IMG/VR virus record: IMGVR_UViG_3300042452_000380
Coordinates: 1 to 35,150 of that record
Source: a virus
DNA length: 35,150 bases
Strand: one strand, 5' to 3'
A program made the translations under genes and the position numbers. Under the pieces are notes generated by a model. The model was not told the origin of the DNA and made no database searches. It worked only from the letters and a program-made list of their open reading frames with translations. The first letter of the stretch is position 1; the number at the start of each line of letters is the position of its first letter. This document shows, piece after piece, positions 23,191 through 30,651 of this stretch.

Positions 23191-23429
23191 CCACCACGAC
23201 CCCAATCCGCCCGCTGACCGATCGCCAGCGCGAGATCTATCGCTGGATCGTGAACTACATCGCAGCCCACGGCTACTCGCCCACGGTGCGCGAGCTCTGC
23301 TTAGCGTTCCGGTTCGACTCGCCCAACGGTGCCATGTGCCACCTGTTGCCGCTTCGGAAGAAAGGCTACTTGGTGTGGAACGAGCGTCAGTCTCGCACCA
23401 TTCGCCCGCTTCAAGAGGTGGACGCATGA
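23187..23429 (+). CDS. LexA-type DNA-binding domain protein without protease domain
   Basis: An 80-aa protein consisting only of the LexA N-terminal winged helix: LTDRQREIYRWIVNYIAAHGYSPTVRELCLAFRF, then a recognition helix region SPNGAMCHLLPLRKKGYL, and a wing. The C-terminal autoproteolytic domain (Ala-Gly cleavage site, Ser-Lys dyad) is absent, so it cannot self-cleave. It may act as a repressor or compete with host LexA at operators. It starts in an overlap with the initiator stop. Target sites are not identified. Confidence 0.87.
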   Translation: MTTTTPIRPLTDRQREIYRWIVNYIAAHGYSPTVRELCLAFRFDSPNGAMCHLLPLRKKGYLVWNERQSRTIRPLQEVDA

Positions 23430-23620
23430 GCTGCGAAAACCCGTACGAGCTGCCGCCCCCGTCGATCGTGGCTGACCTGTGCGCTCAGCGCGCGTGGGAT
23501 GACGAGATTGACGACGACACGCGGCTGCGTCTGGAGTTTGCGGCAGACACGATCCGGCACTTGATGGGCCGGCTTGTCCGCCAGGCGTTGCACCTCGAGC
23601 GAGCGGAGGCTGCCCGATGA
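23426..23620 (+). CDS. Small acidic hypothetical protein (64 aa)
   Basis: A 64-aa protein joined by an ATGA overlap to the LexA-like gene and again to the next small gene. It is acidic in the middle (WDDEIDDDTRLRLEFAADT) and ends in a helix (HLMGRLVRQALHLERAEAAR). No domain recognised. The continuous coupling makes it a real operon member. Confidence 0.62.
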   Translation: MSCENPYELPPPSIVADLCAQRAWDDEIDDDTRLRLEFAADTIRHLMGRLVRQALHLERAEAAR

Positions 23621-23760
23621 CCGTGCGCGACTTCGTGATGTTGAGCCTCGGAGAGATTGTCCTGCTGCTGACGTTCGGCACCGGGATTTTGGTGGGTTGT
23701 TCTTTGAAACGAAGGGAATCTGACAATGGCAACCGCGACGAAGAAGAGAACCGGAATTGA
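23617..23760 (+). CDS. Very small single-span membrane protein (47 aa)
   Basis: A 47-codon frame starting in the ATGA overlap at 23617. It reads TVRDFVMLSL, a membrane span GEIVLLLTFGTGILVG, then CSLKRRESDNGNRDEEENRN. The span followed by basic residues predicts an N-out, C-in topology. Its 3' end overlaps the sliding clamp start by 35 nt. Short, but coupled to neighbours and with a coherent membrane segment, so probably real. Function unknown. Confidence 0.6.
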   Translation: MTVRDFVMLSLGEIVLLLTFGTGILVGCSLKRRESDNGNRDEEENRN

Positions 23761-24829
23761 ACTGGCGGCGTTGGACCTAAAGGCGGCGCTCGCCGCAGTC
23801 TCGCCAGCCGTGCCGACTCGAGCACCGAAGCCCATCTACCAGGCCGTGCGTCTGGGCGACGGCGTGCTCACTGGATCGGACGGCGAGGTGCGGATCGACG
23901 TGGCGATCGACTACCACGGGGATGCGCTGCTGCTGCCACACGGCAGGCTTTCGCAGATTCTCGGGGCAGCGACGGGCGATACGGTGACACTCCAGCCGGG
24001 CGACACGTCGTGCGTTGTGAAAGCTGGGAGCGGTACGTGGACGCTGCCAACGGAGTCGGCGGCGGAATACCCCATGTGGGAGCCGGCCGACGCCAAGCCG
24101 GTGACGCGACTGCCTGCCGATCAGTTCGTGCGGGCGGTGCGTGGCGTGGTGTTCGCCACCGACGATGACTCCAGCCGTTTTGCCTTGGGCGCGGTGCTCA
24201 TTGAGGTGAAGGGCGAGACGGTGTCATTCGTTGCCACGGACGGGCGCAGGCTCTCGCTCGTGGAGTGCGAGCATGACCTGGCGGTGGACGATTCCACGAC
24301 GCTGGTGCCAAGCCGGGCGATGGCGATCCTGTCGCGGCTGGCGTCAGCCGACTCGGACGGTTCCGTGCAGCTCGAGGCGACGGCCAAAGAGATCATTGCC
24401 ACGGTGGGCACGGCGACCGTCACGGCCAGGCTCATTGAAGGACGCTTCCCCAGGTGGCGCGACGTGGTGCCGGATCTGGACTGCGAGCCCACTACCGTGC
24501 TCGCGGAGCAGCTGCTCAGCGCCGTGAAGGCGGCGGCGATCGTGACCACCGAGCAGTCGAGGGGCATCGACTTTGCCTTCTCCGAGAAGGGGCTGTGGCT
24601 CCACGGTCAGTCGAGCGAGGCCGGCGAGTCCAGCGTGACGTGCGATCTCGTGGAGGCTGGCACTGCATGCAGCGTGAAGTTGGACCCGCGCTACGTCCGG
24701 CAGTGGCTGGAAGGGCTGCCGGCGGACGGCGAGCCAACAGTCAGCGTACAGGCTAAGGACGGGCAGTCGGCGGTGATCCTGCGAACGGATTGCCACACGG
24801 GCGTTGTGATGCCCATGGCAGCGGAGTGA
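23726..24829 (+). CDS. dnaN: DNA polymerase III sliding clamp (beta subunit)
   Basis: A 367-aa protein of full DnaN length. Three repeated clamp domains are visible: domain 1 (ALDLKAALAAVSPAVPTR...LPHGRLSQIL), domain 2 (QFVRAVRGVVFATDDDSSRFALGAVLIEV, then VATDGRRLSLVE) and domain 3 (EGRFPRWRDVVP, closing TGVVMPMAAE, matching the C-terminal MPMRL of E. coli). As a dimeric ring it tethers polymerase and repair enzymes to DNA. No polymerase gene is recognisable in the genome, so it must work with host or unknown partners. AAGGGAATC precedes its ATG. Confidence 0.93.
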   Translation: MATATKKRTGIELAALDLKAALAAVSPAVPTRAPKPIYQAVRLGDGVLTGSDGEVRIDVAIDYHGDALLLPHGRLSQILGAATGDTVTLQPGDTSCVVKAGSGTWTLPTESAAEYPMWEPADAKPVTRLPADQFVRAVRGVVFATDDDSSRFALGAVLIEVKGETVSFVATDGRRLSLVECEHDLAVDDSTTLVPSRAMAILSRLASADSDGSVQLEATAKEIIATVGTATVTARLIEGRFPRWRDVVPDLDCEPTTVLAEQLLSAVKAAAIVTTEQSRGIDFAFSEKGLWLHGQSSEAGESSVTCDLVEAGTACSVKLDPRYVRQWLEGLPADGEPTVSVQAKDGQSAVILRTDCHTGVVMPMAAE

Positions 24830-24833
24830 CGCC

Positions 24834-25166
24834 ATGGCAAAAACAGAACGCCCGGTGGACGTTGTGCAGTTATGCGCCCTGTGGGCTGACGCGTCCGTGC
24901 CACGAAAGGAAGTGGCAAGGCGGCTAGGCGTCAGCGCGTCGCAACTCGTTCGATTGGTGCGTCGGTACAAGCTGCCGCACAGGCCGCCAGAGTATCAGCA
25001 GGCCACGGCTGATCCGACGCCTGCCGAGATCGCCGAGCGTGCCAGGCAGTGCCGAGAGCGGCACTACGCACAACGGCGGGCCGAGGTTGAGGAAACCACG
25101 CGCACGAAAATCTGGAAGTGGAATACCGGCATCTGTCAGCCATCGGCTGGCCGGCATATGTCGTAA
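24834..25166 (+). CDS. HTH protein of a small phage family (paralogue of 28190)
   Basis: A 110-aa protein. Residues about 10-45 form a helix-turn-helix (LCALWADASVPRKEVARRLGVSASQLVRLVRRYKLPHRP). Next come ADPTPAEIAERARQCRERH and a basic end. The order HTH, short loop, D-P-T-P-x-E-I, helix is repeated in the gene at 28190 and is shared by GcrA-like phage proteins. It may bind DNA as a regulator. It follows the clamp by four bases. Confidence 0.72.
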   Translation: MAKTERPVDVVQLCALWADASVPRKEVARRLGVSASQLVRLVRRYKLPHRPPEYQQATADPTPAEIAERARQCRERHYAQRRAEVEETTRTKIWKWNTGICQPSAGRHMS

Positions 25167-25169
25167 CGT

Positions 25170-25194
25170 TTGACACGCAGTTCATCCTGTGAAC
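25170..25194 (+). promoter_or_regulatory. Palindromic operator candidate with TTGACA
   Basis: TTGACA (25170-25175) is followed by the perfect 15-bp palindrome GTTCA-TCCTG-TGAAC (25180-25194). The TTGACA is a full -35 match, but no good -10 lies 16-18 bp downstream (ACGTGC there). The palindrome occupies the spacer, so a repressor bound there would block the promoter. A binding site for the LexA-like phage protein is a possibility. Confidence 0.5.
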
Positions 25195-25225
25195 GTGCAA
25201 TGTCGCACAGTCACAGGAGGACTAC

Positions 25226-25528
25226 ATGCGTTGTTTCATTTGTTTGCTCGCTCTCGTGTTCGCCGCGCCGGCCTTGGCCGACGTGAACGTGTACGCCAGG
25301 CGTGTTGTGATCTCGTCGGCTCAGGATGACGCCGAGGAGATGGCCCGCACCGGAGTGCTTCGCCACTGCGGCCGCGCTGGTGGCCGCCGTGAAGGGATCG
25401 GCATGGGCAGCACGCCCGACCAGGCGTTGAGAAACTGCTGCTTCTACGGCCGCTACCGAATCGTCGAGCGTGGCGTTGCGTACTCGCCTACACGACGCAC
25501 CTACTTCGCCGTGATTCGGTACGAGTGA
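25226..25528 (+). CDS. Secreted small protein with signal peptide
   Basis: A 100-aa protein behind ACAGGAGG. The N-terminus is a signal peptide, MRCFICLLALVFAAPALA, with cleavage likely after ALA. The mature 82 residues contain a HCGRAGGRREGIGMGSTPDQALRNCC segment that resembles a small domain with paired cysteines, and a final beta part (TYFAVIRYE). It would be exported, so a lysogeny or superinfection role is possible (inference). No family recognised with certainty. Confidence 0.7.
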   Translation: MRCFICLLALVFAAPALADVNVYARRVVISSAQDDAEEMARTGVLRHCGRAGGRREGIGMGSTPDQALRNCCFYGRYRIVERGVAYSPTRRTYFAVIRYE

Positions 25529-26037
25529 TGCACCTCGTCCAGCGCCTCCGTGAGAGCGTCAGGGCGTGTCGTGCGCTCGACCGCTCGGCGCTTCTCGCGG
25601 AGGCCGCTGACGAGCTGGAGCGGCTGACAACGCCAATGAACGCCATCACGTTTTCAGTTCCCGGCGATCCTGTGCCGCAGCCTCGAGCTCGCGTCTCGAC
25701 TGCGGGCGGGTTCGCTCGCGCGTACGTGCCAAAGAAGCACCCGGTGCATGCGTACCGCCACTCGATCCAGATGGCGGCCATCGACGCCGGGCTGCGCAAC
25801 GAAGGCTTGCCCGTGGCGGTCGTGATCGACGCCGTCTTCGCCAGGCCGAAATCGCACATGCGGAAGTCTGGCGTTAAGCCAGACGCACCGCAGCTGCCAC
25901 GGCCAGACGTGGACAACCTGGCGAAAGCGGTGCTCGATGCAATCGGCCCGATCCTTGGAGATGACACGCAGGTGAGCCGCCTGGTGGTGGAGAAGTCATA
26001 CGGCACGGAGGCACGCACCACGGTGCGAATCACATGA
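25528..26037 (+). CDS. rusA: RusA-family Holliday junction resolvase with N-terminal extension
   Basis: A 169-aa endonuclease that resolves four-way junctions, useful with the Bet protein. The RusA domain begins at about residue 37 (NAITFSVPGDPVPQPRARV). It shows the catalytic pattern RPDVDNLAKAVLDAI (125-139) and DD145-146 (GDDTQV), whose aspartates bind metal. Residues 1-36 (HLVQRLRESVR...LAEAADELERL) form a helical extension not part of RusA. The in-frame ATG at 25636 would start the domain alone. The chosen start overlaps the upstream stop, as TGATG. Confidence 0.9.
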   Translation: MHLVQRLRESVRACRALDRSALLAEAADELERLTTPMNAITFSVPGDPVPQPRARVSTAGGFARAYVPKKHPVHAYRHSIQMAAIDAGLRNEGLPVAVVIDAVFARPKSHMRKSGVKPDAPQLPRPDVDNLAKAVLDAIGPILGDDTQVSRLVVEKSYGTEARTTVRIT

Positions 26038-26555
26038 CCTGGCAAGAGTACCTGGCAACGGTGGACTGCTCGCACCAGATGACCACGGCCCGCGATCACA
26101 TCGGCGAATTGTGCGAGATCGTGCAGGTCCGAGAGTGGCGGGTGCTCGAGCTCGGTAGCCATGCCGGGATCTCGACGGCCGCCATGGCAATCGCCGCCCC
26201 TGAGTCCACTATCGTGAGCGTCGATCTCTGCGACACGATGCCCGAGGCAAGCCGCGTGGCGTATTGGGAAACTCTTGGCGTGGCAAACATTCAGCCGGTG
26301 GCCGATGACGCCGGGCGGTTCCTGCGGGATTGCCACCTGCATCTCGATTGGTGGGATTTGATCTTTCACGACGCAGCCCACGGCGACGCTGTGCTGCCTG
26401 AGTACCTGACGGCTGCCGGCATCGCCACAATCCTGGCGATCCACGACTGGGAGCAGCTTTCGAGCTTGTCGCAGGACGCCGTGGCTAGACGCTTTAAACG
26501 GCACACGGTGACAACCGACACACAGGGGCGGGCGTTGTTCGTCGGCCATGCCTGA
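26034..26555 (+). CDS. Class I SAM-dependent methyltransferase
   Basis: A 173-aa protein with motif I VLELGSHAGIS (residues 37-47), post-I VSVD (61-64) and a later D/H segment LIFHDAAHGD and AIHDWEQL. This pattern is that of O-methyltransferase-type small-molecule or sugar methylases (compare family members with LELGSxxGxS and HDxxH). It is coupled by ATGA on the left and overlaps a glycosyltransferase on the right, so methylation of a transferred sugar is plausible. Substrate not known. Confidence 0.8.
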   Translation: MTWQEYLATVDCSHQMTTARDHIGELCEIVQVREWRVLELGSHAGISTAAMAIAAPESTIVSVDLCDTMPEASRVAYWETLGVANIQPVADDAGRFLRDCHLHLDWWDLIFHDAAHGDAVLPEYLTAAGIATILAIHDWEQLSSLSQDAVARRFKRHTVTTDTQGRALFVGHA

Positions 26556-27165
26556 CCTGGTGCTGACCGGCTGGGCTGGCGTGGAGTTTGCCCAGATCGC
26601 AGCTCACACGCTGCCACGCATCCACGCCTACGCTGCCCGGCACGGGCTGGCTTGCGGGTGTGCGAACCTGGCCGGCGAGCGGCCGGCTTCCTGGATGAAG
26701 GTGCGTGCGATCATGCAGGCGCTGCAGACGCACGAGCGTGTAGCGTGGATCGACGCTGACGTGGTGATCCTCGACGGCTCAGCGAACATCGTGGACGAGC
26801 TGGGCAGTGCGTGGCAGGGGATCGTAGAGCACGAGACAGAGTGCGGCCTGGTGCCGAACTGCGGCGTGTGGGTTGTCGCTCGGCCAATGCTGCCAGTGCT
26901 TGTGGACGTGTGGAACGCCGAGCATTGCGTCGATCATCCGTGGTGGGAGCAGGCGGCGCTGCTCGAGCAGATGGGCTACCGGGTCAACGGCGTACGCTCC
27001 ACGCTTGACACGCCGACCACGCTGTACGAGCTGACGAAGTTCTTGCACCCGACGTGGAATCATCACCCGGCCGATCGGCGGCGAGTCGATGCGCCACGGT
27101 TCCTACACGTGACGCAATATGCCGACCGACTCGGAAAAATCCGCTCGCTCTGTGCCGGTGCCTGA
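26548..27165 (+). CDS. Glycosyltransferase with GT-A DxD motif
   Basis: A 205-aa protein of the GT34/GT-A-like type. W-I-D69-A-D71-VVILD is the metal-binding motif; the upstream PASWMKVRAIMQALQTHERVAW is the typical K-x-x-A-x-x-x-A helix. A donor-side segment GVWVVARPMLPVL and a later WWEQAALLEQMGY, close to the NWEQ-like catalytic region of this clan, follow. It overlaps the methyltransferase by eight nt. It probably adds hexose to a glycan or to a phage or host target. Confidence 0.82.
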   Translation: MPDLVLTGWAGVEFAQIAAHTLPRIHAYAARHGLACGCANLAGERPASWMKVRAIMQALQTHERVAWIDADVVILDGSANIVDELGSAWQGIVEHETECGLVPNCGVWVVARPMLPVLVDVWNAEHCVDHPWWEQAALLEQMGYRVNGVRSTLDTPTTLYELTKFLHPTWNHHPADRRRVDAPRFLHVTQYADRLGKIRSLCAGA

Positions 27166-27210
27166 TCGCTTCGTGTAGCTCTGAAGTCTTAATTCCAGGA
27201 GTCACTCAAA

Positions 27211-28215
27211 ATGGTGGACATTGCTAGCGAGTTTGATGGCATCTCTGTTCGGAAAGACATCTGCGACCTGACGAAGGAAACAGCGGCCTCCCTTTCAAGA
27301 TTTGAAAAGGGACGCACGCAGCAGGCAATCGAGCTCGATCAATCAATCACGCCGGATAAAGTTCTGCCCGTCGATCATGAGTTCGCTGCCCAGTATGCCG
27401 ACGTGACGTGCGAGGGCGCGACGATAGCCGCTCGGTCCAAGGTTGTGTTTATCGGGATGGCCCGGCAACTCGGAGGCATCCTGCCGCTGACGCTGAGCCG
27501 ACTTTCAGATCTCAGCAAACACTTCAAGACGACCTGCGTAGTGGTGGTTGAAAACGACTCGACAGACTCAACGAAAGAGATCCTCAGTACGTTTGCGGCC
27601 GACAACCCCAAGACGGTGGTTGTGGATTCCAGCGACAACGGCAGGCCGCACCTGCATGGCTTTGAGCCGAGCCGAGTCCAGGCGTATGCCGAGTATCGCA
27701 ATCGAGGCAGAGAGCTTGCCCTGGAACACTTCGGCGACGCTGACTATGTGATCGTCGTGGACCTCGACGCATGGGGAGGGTGGAGCACTCACGGGCTAAT
27801 CAACGGTATCGGCTGGCTCGAAAGAATTAAGGACGCCGCGTGCATGGCGAGCACCTCGCTCTTTCAGCACCCTGGAAACTTCGTAGATGGCAAGCAGGTG
27901 TGGTGCCACTATGACCAATGGGCCTTCCGTTGGCATGGGTGGAAAGCACGCATGGAAGCCTGGTTTACGTTCTGGCTTCCGCCGCCTGGGGCGCATCCGA
28001 TTCGCGTCTTGTCTGCGTTTGGTGCTGCGGCGATTTACAAGGCAGAGCCGTTCTTCGCCTGCAAATACGAGTCGATCAACGGAGACATCGAGCACGCCGG
28101 CCTGCACAACAACATGATTGCCAAAGGCTGGTCTATCTGGCTCAACCCTGCACAACGGACGCTGATGCAATGGACGCCGGAGACCACGGATGGCGGGCAA
28201 CACGGCGGCAATTAG
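27211..28215 (+). CDS. Glycosyltransferase, CAP59-like GT-A fold
   Basis: A 334-aa protein with an N-terminal region of about 70 residues and a GT-A core. It shows FIGMARQLGGILPLTLSRL (79-97), VVVENDSTDSTKEIL (111-125), YRNRGRELALEHFGDADYV, and VVDLDAWGG with D184-L-D186 as the DxD motif. This order matches cryptococcal CAP59-type mannosyltransferases and related bacterial capsule proteins. CAGGAG precedes the ATG after a 45-bp gap. With the preceding genes it forms a surface-glycan or virion-glycan cassette. Confidence 0.82.
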   Translation: MVDIASEFDGISVRKDICDLTKETAASLSRFEKGRTQQAIELDQSITPDKVLPVDHEFAAQYADVTCEGATIAARSKVVFIGMARQLGGILPLTLSRLSDLSKHFKTTCVVVVENDSTDSTKEILSTFAADNPKTVVVDSSDNGRPHLHGFEPSRVQAYAEYRNRGRELALEHFGDADYVIVVDLDAWGGWSTHGLINGIGWLERIKDAACMASTSLFQHPGNFVDGKQVWCHYDQWAFRWHGWKARMEAWFTFWLPPPGAHPIRVLSAFGAAAIYKAEPFFACKYESINGDIEHAGLHNNMIAKGWSIWLNPAQRTLMQWTPETTDGGQHGGN

Positions 28216-28549
28216 CGTGACGGCGTTTCGCGCCGATTGGAACACGCACATGCCCATGCGGGCACTGTGCGAGCGCTACACGATTACCCGTGACCAGGTC
28301 ATACGGCTGCGTGACGTGTGGCACCTGCCGTTGCGCAATGACCGGCGGCTGCGGTTCAAGCCGAAGCGCTGCGACATGCGCGACCCGACGCCACGCGAGA
28401 TCATCCAGGCGTGCAAAGAGATTCAGGCCAAGTGGGACGCTCGCACCCGTGAGGAGCGGGCGGTCATCAAGACGCAGTACGTGAGCCTGCGGCGTGTCGA
28501 GATGACCGACGAAGCCCGCGAAGCTCTTGGACAGTTCGAGGACGAGTGA
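28190..28549 (+). CDS. HTH protein, paralogue of 24834
   Basis: A 119-aa protein with a homeodomain-like HTH: WNTHMPMRALCERYTITRDQVIRLRDVWHLPLR. It then has a basic stretch, MRDPTPREIIQACKEIQAKW, and a final helix. The plan and the D-P-T-P-x-E-I box repeat the gene at 24834. A GGAG site lies seven nt before ATG 28190, which overlaps the glycosyltransferase end by 26 nt. Probably binds DNA; target unknown. Confidence 0.72.
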   Translation: MAGNTAAISVTAFRADWNTHMPMRALCERYTITRDQVIRLRDVWHLPLRNDRRLRFKPKRCDMRDPTPREIIQACKEIQAKWDARTREERAVIKTQYVSLRRVEMTDEAREALGQFEDE

Positions 28550-28818
28550 TGCAGCACCAGGACCACATTGAGCGGCGGATCGTGGTCGAGTACGGCCGGC
28601 GTTACGTGTATCTCACGATGCAGGACGCCAGCGGCAAACTGATACCCGGCTTTGAGGAAGTGTTTTCGCAGCCGTTTTTGCTGGATCGTAAAGACGCTTG
28701 GGACGAGGCCGGGGATTGCTGGCAGGACGTGTACCAGTTCGTCAGTGATACCTGCGTGTGGCCTCTGCCAGAGGCGGGAGGCGACGCGGCAGAATCGGGT
28801 GAGGAGGACGCAACATGA
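28549..28818 (+). CDS. Small acidic hypothetical protein
   Basis: An 89-aa protein beginning at an ATG overlapped by the preceding stop. It has a beta-like N-terminus (RRIVVEYGRRYVYLTMQDASG) and a strongly acidic C-terminus (EAGGDAAESGEEDAT). It contains Trp-rich WQDVYQFVSDTCVW. No family recognised. Tight coupling to neighbours supports it as a gene. Confidence 0.65.
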   Translation: MQHQDHIERRIVVEYGRRYVYLTMQDASGKLIPGFEEVFSQPFLLDRKDAWDEAGDCWQDVYQFVSDTCVWPLPEAGGDAAESGEEDAT

Positions 28819-29126
28819 CTCTGCCCAACTATGAAGGCACGGCGGACGAATACGCACGCTACGGCAACCGGCTTAGCATTTGGCAGCAGCTCGCCCTGCT
28901 GCAGGCTTGGGCTCCGCTGATTGGTTTTGCTCAGCGATTTGTCAACGAAACCGATCCCTACAAAAAGGGAATCGTGGTAAGCGACGCTTGCGAGTGGCTG
29001 GCCAGCAAGACTTCTGCCCAGGCCGACGACGAGCTGGTGCGTCACGTGGCCACGTTGCTGCGTACGAAAGAGGGTGAGGCCCTCGTGCGTTGGGTGCTCT
29101 TGCAAATCGAGGGCATGCAACGGTGA
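28815..29126 (+). CDS. Small hypothetical helical protein
   Basis: A 103-aa helical protein starting in an ATGA overlap. It has an aromatic helix (IWQQLALLQAWAPLIGFAQRFV) and a C-terminal helix ending LVRWVLLQIEGMQR. It is not membrane-spanning by hydrophobicity. Stop and next start overlap as GTGA. No known domain; it lies before the membrane proteins of the presumed lysis region. Confidence 0.65.
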   Translation: MTLPNYEGTADEYARYGNRLSIWQQLALLQAWAPLIGFAQRFVNETDPYKKGIVVSDACEWLASKTSAQADDELVRHVATLLRTKEGEALVRWVLLQIEGMQR

Positions 29127-29737
29127 GCCATGATTTCCTTTTTCGCGCCGCTTGTGTCGCTGCAGCGGTTGCTGTCGGCGCTTGGCCGTACCGGGCCGAG
29201 ATCCGATCTGCGGCCGAGCGCGCCGCCGAAGCCCTCCGTGCCCAGTGGGGCTTGATCGGCCGTCTGCTTGTCATCGGCCTGCTGTTCGCTGCGGCTTGGG
29301 GCAAGCTGCCGGCGTTGCCGGCGTTGCCCGCGTCGGTACCGTCGATGCCTATCACCGTGGAGGTTCCGACAGTGGAGATGCAGGCGAAGGTGCGCGAGGT
29401 GCAGGCTGCCCTGGCTACGGCGAATCCCGTGGACCGTGCCGTATGGGCGAGTGTGTGGGAAAAGGCCGCCACAGTCGTGACGTGCCCAGAAAGCGACCCG
29501 GTGATATTCACGGACACCCGCAGCCTGCGGGGCTTCACCGTGCTGTCTCTCGACATCGCCTGGAGGCGGCTGGCCGGCAATCCGCCCGGCAAGTACGTGG
29601 GTTTGCGTGAGGCCGTCGAGAAAGTCATGGGCGAGGCCATCGGCCTCGAGGTGAAGCCTGTCACGCCAGAACTTCGGAAGGCTTACTCCGAGGCTTGCCG
29701 GGCAATCGCATGGGCTGGCGTTGGCAAAGGAGGCTGA
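29123..29737 (+). CDS. Membrane protein with two predicted spans
   Basis: A 204-aa protein, GTG start in a GTGA overlap. Two membrane spans are visible near the N-terminus: LFRAACVAAAVAVGAWPY and GLIGRLLVIGLLFAAAWG. Between the spans lies a charged linker (RAEIRSAAERAAEALRAQ). After a PALPALPASVPS proline run comes a soluble C-terminal part of about 130 residues. It immediately precedes the papain-like protein, so it could be a holin-like or anchoring partner, but the large soluble tail is unlike small holins. Confidence 0.68.
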   Translation: MSHDFLFRAACVAAAVAVGAWPYRAEIRSAAERAAEALRAQWGLIGRLLVIGLLFAAAWGKLPALPALPASVPSMPITVEVPTVEMQAKVREVQAALATANPVDRAVWASVWEKAATVVTCPESDPVIFTDTRSLRGFTVLSLDIAWRRLAGNPPGKYVGLREAVEKVMGEAIGLEVKPVTPELRKAYSEACRAIAWAGVGKGG

Positions 29738-29739
29738 TC

Positions 29740-30651
29740 GTGGCCGACTTTCTGCCGCTCATGGGATACGTGCCCGACCGTAAGGGCACGGATGATTTCC
29801 TGGCCTCGTTGCCCAGGCCGACGCTGGCACAGGCAGGGCCTGATCTCGTGCTGGACGAAAGCCGCGACGTGTTCCTCGGCAGCTACCTACTGAAGTGCGA
29901 TCCGACGTGGAAGCGTGGAGCCCAGAAGATCGGCAGCTGCGTGGGCTGGGGCTGGGCCTTGTCGTGCGACATACTCGCCGCATGTGACATTCACCTGCGG
30001 GGCGAAGCTGAGAGCTACGGCGGCCGTGTGCTTGAGGCCAGCATCTACGGCTTCTCTCGCGTCGAAGTGCGTGGCGGCCGAAACCTCGGAGGCGACGGCT
30101 CCTATGGCGGTGCTGCGGCCAAGGCCGTCACGAAGTACGGCACGCTGCACTACGGGCAGAACTATGACGGCGTGACGTTCACCGACAACAACGGCAGCCG
30201 TGAGAAGGAATGGGGCCGCGATGGCGTGCCCGACGAGCTCGAGCCCTACGCCGCGAAGCACAAGGTGCAGAGCACGGCCCTCATTCGGTCTTTTGAGGAC
30301 TGTGCAAAGGCTTTGCAGTCTGGCTATCCAACGGCCGTCTGTAGCTCAATGGGCTTTTCTATGACGCTGCGTGATGGCTACATGTCGCCCATGGGCACTT
30401 GGATGCACTGCCAAATGGCAGCGGGCGTGAAATGGAACCCCGAGCCCGCCATCTTGGTTGTGAACAGCTGGGCGGATTGCTACGGCGGGACGGTCGATAA
30501 GAACCTGCCGCCGCAGTTCCAGAAGTCTGCGGGCTGGGTGCGTGCCAAGGATTTCACGCGCATGGTCAACGGGGACGATTCATTCGCCCTGAGCGGCTAC
30601 CAGGGCTTCCCGCCCCGCATGCTGCCCGACTGGACGGGGGTGACGCTGTGA
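29740..30651 (+). CDS. Papain-fold (C1-like) cysteine peptidase; lysin candidate
   Basis: A 303-aa protein behind AAAGGAGG, GTG start. It carries papain landmarks in order: Q62-K-I-G-S-C67-V-G-W-G-W-A (oxyanion Gln and nucleophile Cys), H223 in TWMHCQMAAGV and N242 in VVNSWADCYGG. There is no signal peptide and no prodomain of papain type. Known endolysins mostly use amidase, lysozyme, NlpC/P60 or CHAP folds, none of which I see here. Its place among membrane and lipoprotein genes suggests a lytic or tail-entry role. Could instead be a virion protease. Confidence 0.78.
   Translation: MADFLPLMGYVPDRKGTDDFLASLPRPTLAQAGPDLVLDESRDVFLGSYLLKCDPTWKRGAQKIGSCVGWGWALSCDILAACDIHLRGEAESYGGRVLEASIYGFSRVEVRGGRNLGGDGSYGGAAAKAVTKYGTLHYGQNYDGVTFTDNNGSREKEWGRDGVPDELEPYAAKHKVQSTALIRSFEDCAKALQSGYPTAVCSSMGFSMTLRDGYMSPMGTWMHCQMAAGVKWNPEPAILVVNSWADCYGGTVDKNLPPQFQKSAGWVRAKDFTRMVNGDDSFALSGYQGFPPRMLPDWTGVTL

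Noticed and set aside
25488-26549. Minus-strand reading frame (353 codons) opposite RusA and the methyltransferase
   Set aside because: The plus strand carries motif-bearing RusA and SAM methyltransferase genes; the antisense product shows no domain.
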